A stretch of 7,141 nucleotides of DNA from VMDJ01 sp965659945 (lineage in GTDB: Bacteria; Pseudomonadota; Gammaproteobacteria; Chromatiales; Chromatiaceae), in the NCBI GenBank assembly GCA_965659945.1, contig CBFHYJ010000071.1, forward strand, positions 1 through 7,141. Reading direction: 5' to 3'. The translations under genes were made by a program, and so were the position numbers. Shown here piece by piece: positions 1-5,114 of the stretch. The notes beneath the pieces are model-generated. The model saw only the letters and a program-made list of their open reading frames with translations. It made no database searches and was not told the origin of the DNA. Every line of letters begins with the position of its first letter. Position 1 is the first letter of the stretch.

Positions 1-379
1 CAGTAAAGACATCGTAATCAGCGGTTGGAATTTTGTGTCGAGCTAAGAAGTCTTTAGTGAATGACTTTGAGCCCTCCAGTTGTGCAGCACGAGCACTTGG
101 ACCAAAACAATTCAGTCCGGCAGCTTGGAAGGCATCAACAACACCTTTAACCAATGGCGCTTCAGGTCCGACGATTGTAAGGCCAATTTCCTCGCGCAGT
201 GCGAAAGCCACAAGAGCGTCGATATCATCAACCGCGATATCCACATTCTTGAGATTGTCTTCAAGGTGAGTACCAGCATTGCCCGGTGCAACAAAGACTT
301 TCTCAGTGAGTTCAGATTGTGCCGCCTTCCATGCCAAGGCATGTTCGCGACCACCATTGCCAATGACTAAAACCTTCAT
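1..379 (-). CDS. purD: Phosphoribosylamine--glycine ligase (GAR synthetase), N-terminal part; cut by window edge
   Basis: Joins phosphoribosylamine and glycine using ATP to give glycinamide ribonucleotide, the second step of purine synthesis; cytosolic. The frame is open from the ATG at 379 to the window edge and gives 126 residues, about 30% of the usual roughly 430. It begins MKVLVIGNGGREHALAWK, the nucleotide-fold signature of the PurD N-terminal domain. It continues with VFVAPGNAGT (about residues 28-37), TIVGPEAPLVKGVVD (about 69-83) and FGPSARAAQLEGSKSFTKDF near the end, where the ATP-grasp part begins. These stretches are nearly identical to E. coli PurD as I remember it. It starts 12 bases after the purH stop, so it is almost certainly cotranscribed with purH. 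The only visible ribosome-binding signal is a weak AGAG. No frameshift or stop interrupts the visible part. Identification is very secure; the remainder lies outside the window. Confidence 0.97.
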   Translation of the reverse strand, partial: MKVLVIGNGGREHALAWKAAQSELTEKVFVAPGNAGTHLEDNLKNVDIAVDDIDALVAFALREEIGLTIVGPEAPLVKGVVDAFQAAGLNCFGPSARAAQLEGSKSFTKDFLARHKIPTADYDVFT

Positions 380-391
380 AACAACGTGCTC

Positions 392-1954
392 TTAGTGACG
401 GAAGTGACGCATGCCGGTGAAGACCATAGCCATGCCATGCTCGTTGGCTGCTGCGATAACCTCGTCATCGCGCATTGAGCCGCCAGGTTGGATAACCGCT
501 GCAATGCCAGCTTCCGCTGCATTGTCGATTCCATCACGGAAAGGGAAGAAGGCATCAGATGCCATAACAGAGCCCTTAACGGTAAGGCCTGCATGCTCTG
601 CTTTAATCGCGGCAATACGTGCTGAGTTAACGCGACTCATTTGACCGGCTCCAACACCGATGGTCATGCCATCGCTGCCATACACAATGGCATTTGATTT
701 AACGAACTTAGATACCTTCCAGCTAAATAGCAGATCACGCAGCTCCTCTTCGGTTGGATGACGCTCTGAGACCACTTTCATATCGTTGAGGAGTTGTAGG
801 TCAGTATCTTGAACCAACAAGCCGCCGTTAACGCGCTTAAAGTCAAAGCGTGCATTTGGCTCTGCTGACCATTGGCCACATGAAAGCAGACGAACATTTT
901 GTTTTGCCTTTACCACTTCAACGGCATCGGTAGAAACGCTAGGTGCAATGATGACCTCAACGAATTGACGATCAATGATTGCTTGAGCAGTTGAGGCATC
1001 TAGCTCTTGGTTAAAAGCAATGATGCCGCCGAAAGCTGACTCAGGATCGGTCGCATAAGCGCGGTCATAAGCTGCAAGCAAGTCATCAGCAGTTGCGACA
1101 CCACAAGGATTGGCGTGCTTGACGATCACGCAAGCCGGACTTTCATTGAATTGCTTCACACATTCCAACGCAGCATCAGTATCCGCAATGTTGTTAAACG
1201 AGAGTTCTTTGCCTTGCAGTTGAGTTGCTGTCGAAATGCAGGCTTCAGTGACATTGTTCTCAATATAGAAGGCGGCGCCTTGGTGTGGGTTCTCGCCGTA
1301 GCGCATGCCTTGTGCTTTGTTGAACGACAAGTTGATTGTGTTGGGGAAAGTGTCTTTCTCGCCCGACTCGGTAATGGTGCCGAGGTAGTTAGCAATTGCG
1401 CCATCGTATTGAGCAGTGTGCTCAAACGTCTTAACAGCAAGACGGAAGCAGGTAGCATCACTGACTGAGTTATTGTTAGCGTTCATCTCGTTAATGACGG
1501 TTGTGTAATCCGCAGGATCAACCACGATCGCAACATCTTTATGATTCTTTGCCGCGGCGCGAATCATTGTTGGACCGCCGATATCTATGTTCTCAATCGC
1601 ATCTTCTAATGAGCAATCTGGCTTAGCGATAGTTTGCTGGAAAGGGTAGAGGTTCACTGCAACCAGATCGATACGACCAATCGCGTGTGCTTCCATTACT
1701 TCGTCGTCGGTGCCGCGACGACCTAAGATGCCGCCATGAATTTTTGGATGTAATGTTTTTACACGACCATCCATCATTTCGGGAAAACCGGTGTAGTCAC
1801 TGACTTCCATGCAGGTGATGCCGCTGTCACGAAGTAACTTAGCAGTACCACCTGTCGATAAAATTTCAACACCTGCGTTAGCAAGCGCTTGGGCAAACTC
1901 GACAACGCCGGTTTTATCAGAGACGCTGATCAATGCACGAGTAATAGAAGGCAT
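392..1954 (-). CDS. purH: Bifunctional AICAR transformylase / IMP cyclohydrolase
   Basis: Catalyses the last two steps to IMP: formyl transfer from 10-formyl-tetrahydrofolate to AICAR, then ring closure of FAICAR. It has 520 residues, close to the usual 510-530. The N-terminal MGS-like cyclohydrolase domain (about 1-150) shows SDKTGVVEFA, LSTGGTAKLL (32-41) and GFPEMMDGRVKTLHPKIHGG (56-75). The transformylase domain shows RYGENPHQGAAFY (218-230), the catalytic Lys-His pair at 279-280 in VIVKHANPCGVA, SAFGGIIAFN (306-315), SDAFFPFRDG (466-475) and the C-terminal MVFTGMRHFRH. The domain order and length are intact, so both activities are expected. The ATG at 1954 is preceded by AAGGAA at good spacing and aligns with the family N-terminus. 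It lies 55 bases after fis and 12 bases before purD. It may be transcribed from dusB-fis readthrough and also from its own candidate promoter at 1973-2001. No classical PurR box is seen in the upstream gap. Confidence 0.98.
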   Translation of the reverse strand: MPSITRALISVSDKTGVVEFAQALANAGVEILSTGGTAKLLRDSGITCMEVSDYTGFPEMMDGRVKTLHPKIHGGILGRRGTDDEVMEAHAIGRIDLVAVNLYPFQQTIAKPDCSLEDAIENIDIGGPTMIRAAAKNHKDVAIVVDPADYTTVINEMNANNNSVSDATCFRLAVKTFEHTAQYDGAIANYLGTITESGEKDTFPNTINLSFNKAQGMRYGENPHQGAAFYIENNVTEACISTATQLQGKELSFNNIADTDAALECVKQFNESPACVIVKHANPCGVATADDLLAAYDRAYATDPESAFGGIIAFNQELDASTAQAIIDRQFVEVIIAPSVSTDAVEVVKAKQNVRLLSCGQWSAEPNARFDFKRVNGGLLVQDTDLQLLNDMKVVSERHPTEEELRDLLFSWKVSKFVKSNAIVYGSDGMTIGVGAGQMSRVNSARIAAIKAEHAGLTVKGSVMASDAFFPFRDGIDNAAEAGIAAVIQPGGSMRDDEVIAAANEHGMAMVFTGMRHFRH

Positions 1955-1959
1955 GGATG

Positions 1960-1965
1960 TTCCTT
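1960..1965 (-). promoter_or_regulatory. purH ribosome binding site
   Basis: AAGGAA on the minus strand, with five bases between it and the ATG at 1954. It is one of the clearest Shine-Dalgarno sequences in the window and fixes the purH start. Confidence 0.75.
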
Positions 1966-1972
1966 AAGAGTG

Positions 1973-2001
1973 TTTATGTGTAATGACTTACACGCTGTAA
2001 A
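1973..2001 (-). promoter_or_regulatory. Candidate sigma70 promoter for purHD
   Basis: Read on the minus strand, TTTACA (1996-2001) matches the -35 consensus at 5 of 6 bases. It is followed by a 17-base spacer and CATAAA (1973-1978), which matches the -10 consensus at 4 of 6. The start point would fall near 1966, directly at the Shine-Dalgarno sequence, giving a leader of only about 12 bases. The spacer holds a perfect dyad (1978-1993). What is seen is the hexamers and their spacing; that they form a working promoter is inference. A promoter here would let purHD be expressed independently of dusB-fis. Confidence 0.35.
1978..1993. repeat. Perfect 16-bp dyad in the fis-purH gap (possible operator)
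   Basis: GTGTAATGACTTACAC on the plus strand: two perfect 6-base arms around four bases. Arm TTACA (1988-1992) can also pair with TGTAA at 1996-2000 across a 3-base loop, so two short hairpins compete for the same segment in RNA. There is no U-run after either, so this is not a Rho-independent terminator. Its position inside the spacer of the candidate purH promoter suits a repressor site. I do not recognise the motif as that of a named regulator. Confidence 0.4.
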
Positions 2002-2009
2002 AGTAAGAA

Positions 2010-2255
2010 TTAATCAATTTTATAGATCGCAAGTTTCTTGCGCAGTGTGGCGCGGCTGATGCCAAGAACCTGAGCAGTTTTGCTTTGGTTGCCACCGCAA
2101 TAATCCAAGGTCGATTCAAGTAAAGGCTTTTCGACTTCGCTTATAACAAAGTCATAAAATTCGCTTGGATCATCGCCGTCGAGTTTGTCGAAATAGTCTT
2201 CAAGAGCATCAGCCACTAAATGGCTTAACGTGGCGGTTGATTTTTTTTTCCACAC
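2010..2255 (-). CDS. fis: Fis family nucleoid-associated DNA-binding protein, short form
   Basis: Fis is a homodimeric DNA-bending protein that controls rRNA and many growth-phase genes. The best start is GTG at 2255, giving 81 residues against 98 in E. coli. The next in-frame stop upstream lies inside dusB, and no ATG or TTG occurs between. A possible weak GGGA Shine-Dalgarno lies about 10 bases upstream. The core helices align well: ADALEDYFDKLDG (15-27), SEVEKPLLESTLDYCGGNQ (39-57), and the helix-turn-helix SKTAQVLGISRATLRKKL (58-75). Aligned to E. coli Fis (offset 17), Asn56, Arg68, Thr70, Arg72, Lys73 and Lys74 keep DNA-contact positions. The usual recognition-helix Asn84 is Ser67, and Lys93/Lys94 are Ala/Ile. 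The N-terminal beta-hairpin arm that activates Hin/Gin invertases is missing, as in other short Fis proteins. Codons 3-5 are nine consecutive A. Its position 17 bases after dusB matches the conserved dusB-fis operon and makes the identification firm. Confidence 0.9.
   Translation of the reverse strand: MWKKKSTATLSHLVADALEDYFDKLDGDDPSEFYDFVISEVEKPLLESTLDYCGGNQSKTAQVLGISRATLRKKLAIYKID
2241..2249 (-). repeat. Homopolymer A9 tract at fis codons 3-5
   Basis: Nine T on the plus strand read as AAA AAA AAA (Lys-Lys-Lys) right after codon 2 of fis. Runs of this length favour polymerase or replication slippage and also sequencing indels. A change of one base would put fis out of frame with its GTG start. 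Confidence 0.85.
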
Positions 2256-2272
2256 AATAAATAGGTCCCAAC

Positions 2273-3256
2273 TTAAGCGGCAGCAGAGCTGGGCTTGAGT
2301 TGTTGAAAATAATCAGAGATCAGTTGATGCTGGCGTTTCGCGGTTTGAGCATCATTAATTTGGCGACGAAACTCAGGACTCCCCGCCTGAGCTTTGCTGT
2401 ACCACGCGATATGTTTGCGCGCGATGCGTACACCATGTTCTTCGCCATAGAAGTCATAAAGGTTATCTAAATGACCGAGTAAGACATCATGAATCCATAA
2501 CGGATCTCGCTCATCAAGCAGTTTGCCGGTCGCCAGATAATGCGCGATGTCTTCAAAAATCCACGGACGTCCTTGAGCAGCACGACCGATCATGATCGCG
2601 TCAGCGCCGGTGCGTTCGAGAACCTGCTTTGCTTTTACCGGGTTAGTGATATCGCCATTCGCCATCACTGGAATCTTTACGGCATCTTTAATCGCTGCAA
2701 TTGTTTCGTATTCAGCATCACCGCTAAAACCATCTGCACGGGTACGACCATGAATCGCTAAGGCTTGAATGCCAGCAGCTTCCGCCAATTTTGCGATTGC
2801 AACACCGTTACGATTGTCGTGATCCCAACCGGTGCGAATCTTCAAGGTGACAGGCACATCAACAGCATTGACGACGGTTTCGAGAATACGCGCGACAAGC
2901 GTTTCGTCTTGAAGCAGGGCAGAGCCTGCAGCGACTTTACAGACCTTCTTTTTGGGGCAGCCCATGTTGATGTCGATGATGTCGGCACCATGCTCAACAT
3001 TAACTTGAGCTGCACTGGCCATCACTTCAGGAACGTTACCCACAATCTGCACGGAGATAGGTGCGCTTTCGCCTTCGTGATCCAAACGCTTGACGGTCTT
3101 GCGGCTGGCATATAAAGAAGCATCAGAGGTGACCATTTCGGACACGCAAAGACCTGCGCCATGCGCACGACATAATTGTCGGAAAGGACGATCGGTAACG
3201 CCTGCCATCGGCGCGAGAATCAGATTGTTGTCGAGTTGATGAGAACCGATTTTCAT
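2273..3256 (-). CDS. dusB: tRNA-dihydrouridine synthase B
   Basis: FMN- and NADPH-dependent enzyme that reduces a uridine in the tRNA D-loop to dihydrouridine (position 17 for E. coli DusB). It has 327 residues against 321 in E. coli. The TIM-barrel part carries LAPMAGVTDRPFR (14-26) and VQIVGNVP (69-76). It also has the catalytic Cys100 in DINMGCPKKKV, KIRTGW (139-144), AIHGRTR (167-173), ANGDI (199-203) and MIGRAAQGRPWIF (222-234), the last two lining the FMN phosphate. The C-terminal helical tRNA-binding part has DFYGEEHGVRIARKHIAWY. The ATG at 3256 matches the family start (MKIG...); a GAGGT lies 10 bases upstream. It sits 17 bases before fis, the conserved pair in which dusB is promoter-proximal. 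In E. coli, translation of dusB is reported to help that of fis. The assignment to DusB rather than DusA or DusC rests on the fis linkage and the overall match. Confidence 0.96.
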   Translation of the reverse strand: MKIGSHQLDNNLILAPMAGVTDRPFRQLCRAHGAGLCVSEMVTSDASLYASRKTVKRLDHEGESAPISVQIVGNVPEVMASAAQVNVEHGADIIDINMGCPKKKVCKVAAGSALLQDETLVARILETVVNAVDVPVTLKIRTGWDHDNRNGVAIAKLAEAAGIQALAIHGRTRADGFSGDAEYETIAAIKDAVKIPVMANGDITNPVKAKQVLERTGADAIMIGRAAQGRPWIFEDIAHYLATGKLLDERDPLWIHDVLLGHLDNLYDFYGEEHGVRIARKHIAWYSKAQAGSPEFRRQINDAQTAKRQHQLISDYFQQLKPSSAAA

Positions 3257-3323
3257 CGTGCTCAGTACCTCGCGGTCTCGCGCGTGCAGTGAAAAGAAAG
3301 GGGTTAGTTACAGCAGGCGTGCA

Positions 3324-3351
3324 ATCTTACGCTGATGAGCGAAATCAGCAA
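3324..3351 (-). promoter_or_regulatory. Candidate promoter for dusB-fis
   Basis: On the minus strand TTGCTG (3346-3351, 3 of 6 to the -35 consensus) is separated by 16 bases from TAAGAT (3324-3329, 4 of 6 to the -10 consensus). A 6-base inverted repeat, GCTGAT and ATCAGC (3331-3336 and 3344-3349), overlaps the -35 and spacer. The 122-base gap upstream of dusB is where a dusB-fis promoter is expected, but the hexamers are weak and another choice is possible. The leader then runs through a GC-rich stretch around 3269-3284 with a tandem CTCGCG repeat. Confidence 0.25.
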
Positions 3352-3356
3352 GGAAG

Positions 3357-3379
3357 AATTGGTCAAAAAATGACCAATT
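3357..3379. promoter_or_regulatory. Perfect palindrome with a Fis-type recognition core, upstream of dusB-fis
   Basis: Nine-base arms AATTGGTCA (3357-3365) and TGACCAATT (3371-3379) enclose five A. The central 15 bases, GGTCAAAAAATGACC (3361-3375), satisfy every fixed position of the Fis core pattern G-n2-YR-n2-W-n2-YR-n2-C, with an A-tract centre and AT-rich flanks, which are features of strong Fis sites. The centre lies about 51 bases upstream of the start point predicted from the candidate promoter. The outermost base is the last base of the upstream gene's stop codon. As RNA it would form a 9-bp hairpin, but without a following U-run, so a terminator is less likely. Binding by Fis is inference. 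Confidence 0.5.
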
Positions 3380-4164
3380 TAGAAGAAATCAATAGTAAAG
3401 CCAGACGCCTGTGGACCCGGGTCTTCGATAGAGAGTTGGATATCAATTTTTTGACCGGGTTCGATCAGTTTTTCTGCATCTATTTCGCGAGGTAAGTACT
3501 CACTCGGCGCCAAGGTGCGACGAACTAATACGCTATTCACGCTATCGATGAGTGATAGCTGCATCTGGGGAGCGCGTTGCGCGAAATCGGCGTAATTGCG
3601 GAAACTTAATGACAAGGTGAGTAGGCGTACATCCGTTTTGTTAGCTTCTAATTCACGTGACAATACGCGGAAGGCATTCGGGTTACGTTGCTCAGCAATA
3701 CTGCAGTCTAGATAAGCACACAAAGGCTGTGCAGCAGGAAGTCGAAGGATCTCAGCGCGCTTAATCCAAGCGAATTGTCCCAGTGCGACTAACACGAAAA
3801 TGATGATGAAGAAGGTTACCCAACCGTTGCCTGATTTCACCGGTGCTGCCTTCATCTCTTCGATGGTGGTGTCGTGGGTTATCGAATGACTACCCACGTC
3901 CTGCATGAATTCATCAATAATCGCGGCATCTGAATCATCGCTGTGCATATCATCAGCAACGTCTTGAATGATTTCTGGCTCTTTAGACGCTTGCACCGGC
4001 TTTGGGGTGCTCTTAGCGATCCGATCAACAAGCGGTGAGTGCACGTGCTCGAATGCGTCAAATTCATGTGAACAGCGAGAGCAGCGGTGCATACCGTAGC
4101 TTGCGCGTAGATCGGCAGTTGAAACGTCGGTGACAGCTTTACAGGCAGGGCACTGAGTTTTCAC
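3379..4164 (-). CDS. Zinc-ribbon, single-pass membrane protein with DUF3426-type C-terminal domain; function unknown
   Basis: A 261-residue protein of unknown function. The N-terminus has Cys5-Pro-Ala-Cys8 and Cys28-Ser-Arg-Cys31, a CxxC-x19-CxxC zinc ribbon of the type often annotated MJ0042. Residues 40-110 form an acidic, His-containing, low-complexity linker, probably disordered. A single hydrophobic helix spans about 114-134 (GWVTFFIIIFVLVALGQFAW). The rest (about 145-261) resembles DUF3426: LCAYLDC with Cys149 and Cys154 just after the membrane, then beta-rich sequence (RLLTLSLSFRN, MQLSLIDSVN, SEYLPREID). There is no signal peptide. The expected topology puts the ribbon in the cytoplasm and the C-terminal domain outside, but Lys135, Arg136 and Arg141 follow the helix, so charge alone does not settle it. 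The GTG start at 4164 is supported by AAAGGGA. It lies 15 bases after prmA, with dusB next, an arrangement also known in Pseudomonas. The architecture is clear; the function is not. Confidence 0.88.
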   Translation of the reverse strand: MKTQCPACKAVTDVSTADLRASYGMHRCSRCSHEFDAFEHVHSPLVDRIAKSTPKPVQASKEPEIIQDVADDMHSDDSDAAIIDEFMQDVGSHSITHDTTIEEMKAAPVKSGNGWVTFFIIIFVLVALGQFAWIKRAEILRLPAAQPLCAYLDCSIAEQRNPNAFRVLSRELEANKTDVRLLTLSLSFRNYADFAQRAPQMQLSLIDSVNSVLVRRTLAPSEYLPREIDAEKLIEPGQKIDIQLSIEDPGPQASGFTIDFF

Positions 4165-4170
4165 GCTATT

Positions 4171-4177
4171 TCCCTTT
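4171..4177 (-). promoter_or_regulatory. Ribosome binding site fixing the GTG start of the DUF3426 gene
   Basis: AAAGGGA on the minus strand, six bases before the GTG at 4164. It lies immediately after the prmA stop codon (4180-4182), which suggests the two genes are translated from one message, with possible coupling. Confidence 0.7.
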
Positions 4178-4179
4178 GA

Positions 4180-5064
4180 TTAAGAGGATGCTCGCTGAGC
4201 ATGCAGTAATGACCAACCTTCATCATACCGTGTTGGGCTGAACTTGAGTGCATCGGAATAGGCAGATTCCACGCCGCCGGCTTGATCCTGCAAAATGCCA
4301 GATAACACTAGTTCGCCAGTCGTGTTCACCAGTGGCTCGATCTGACCTTTCAACTCAATCAACACATTCGCCAAGATATTGGCTAGCACTAAATCGACTT
4401 GTTGTGGATGCCATTCCTGACTGTGAAAGACCTCTAAGCGATCTGCTACACCGTTATTTTTTGCATTGACCCGAGTCGCGATCACTGCCTGTGGGTCGTG
4501 ATCAACACCGATGACTTTTGCCGCACCAAGCTTCAGTGCAGCAATCGCGAGTACACCTGAGCCACAACCAAAATCGATTACGGTTTTGCCTTCAAGGTCA
4601 GCGCTATCGAGCCACTGCAAACAGAGTCGCGTGGTAGGGTGTGTGCCGGTACCAAAAGCCAAACCTGGATCGAGATCCACAATCACCGCATCTTGTGCAT
4701 CTACTTCGTGGCCGCTTGGGCAGATCCATAACCGTTGTCCAAATTGCATCGGTTTAAAACGATCAAGCCAGCTGCGTTCCCAATCTTCATCCTCGAGGCG
4801 TTCGATTTGTAAGTGTTGGCTGATATCGCGTTCGAGTGCGTGATTGAACTGCGTGCGCAATTCATCCATGTCGGTATCGCCACTGAATAAACCTGTGATG
4901 CGAGTTGCTTGCCACAGCGGTGTTTCGCCAGGGCCGGGTTCGAGCATTGGCTCGTCACCGGCATCACCTAAAGTGATCGACAGCGCACCGAGTTGCTCTA
5001 ATAAAAGCTCGATCAGATCAGCTTGGCTTTTATCAACAGTGATGTGTGTTTGAATCCAGCTCAT
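4180..5064 (-). CDS. prmA: Ribosomal protein L11 methyltransferase
   Basis: SAM-dependent enzyme that trimethylates amino groups of ribosomal protein L11; cytosolic. From the ATG at 5064 it has 294 residues, against 293 in E. coli. The N-terminal L11-recognition domain begins MSWIQTHITV, matching the family start. After the linker containing WERSWLDRFKP (95-105), the methyltransferase domain shows the PrmA signature DPGLAFGTGTHPTT (132-145). It also has SAM motif I, VIDFGCGSGVLAIAALKLGA (162-181), the acidic VIGVDHDP (184-191), and LANILANVL (227-235) at the catalytic position. A TTG eight codons upstream is also in frame, but it overlaps the terminator stem after accC and adds residues foreign to the family, so I reject it. 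No strong Shine-Dalgarno is seen before 5064. The gene lies downstream of accC across a candidate terminator and is probably expressed by partial readthrough or from a promoter I cannot identify. Confidence 0.95.
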   Translation of the reverse strand: MSWIQTHITVDKSQADLIELLLEQLGALSITLGDAGDEPMLEPGPGETPLWQATRITGLFSGDTDMDELRTQFNHALERDISQHLQIERLEDEDWERSWLDRFKPMQFGQRLWICPSGHEVDAQDAVIVDLDPGLAFGTGTHPTTRLCLQWLDSADLEGKTVIDFGCGSGVLAIAALKLGAAKVIGVDHDPQAVIATRVNAKNNGVADRLEVFHSQEWHPQQVDLVLANILANVLIELKGQIEPLVNTTGELVLSGILQDQAGGVESAYSDALKFSPTRYDEGWSLLHAQRASS

Positions 5065-5079
5065 AGTTTTCAAAGGCAG

Positions 5080-5107
5080 AAATAACAAGGCAGCCTGTCG
5101 GCTGCCT
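5080..5107 (-). terminator. Candidate Rho-independent terminator or attenuator after accC
   Basis: On the minus strand AGGCAGCC, loop GACA, GGCTGCCT form a perfect 8-bp GC-rich stem (5088-5107), followed by UGUUAUUU (5080-5087). It begins eight bases after the accC stop. The U-tract is interrupted, so termination may be partial. It is the only terminator-like structure that splits this co-oriented gene run, and it separates the acc genes from prmA. Confidence 0.65.
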
Positions 5108-5114
5108 GTATGGA

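Noticed and set aside
1115..1468. Plus-strand open frame of 117 codons inside purH
   Set aside because: It lies wholly opposite an intact conserved gene, has no recognisable domain and no clear ribosome-binding site; it is a shadow of the purH coding pattern.
2765..3115. Plus-strand open frame of 116 codons inside dusB
   Set aside because: Antisense to the catalytic core of dusB, with composition explained by that gene; no independent evidence of coding.
3357..3379. Palindrome read as a FadR-type operator because it contains TGGTC and GACCA near fatty-acid genes
   Set aside because: The FadR consensus has these half-sites one base apart; here seven bases separate them, and the adjacent gene is dusB, not accB. 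A Fis site fits better.
3357..3379. Same palindrome as a Rho-independent terminator of the prmA-DUF3426 unit
   Set aside because: The stem is AT-rich at its base and is followed by CUUCCUU rather than a U-run on either strand; weak termination cannot be excluded but is not supported.
5065..5088. Longer prmA reading from an in-frame TTG at 5088 (MLFLPLKT extension)
   Set aside because: The TTG overlaps the terminator stem after accC, has no ribosome-binding sequence, and adds eight residues absent from the family, whereas the ATG at 5064 gives the expected N-terminus and length.
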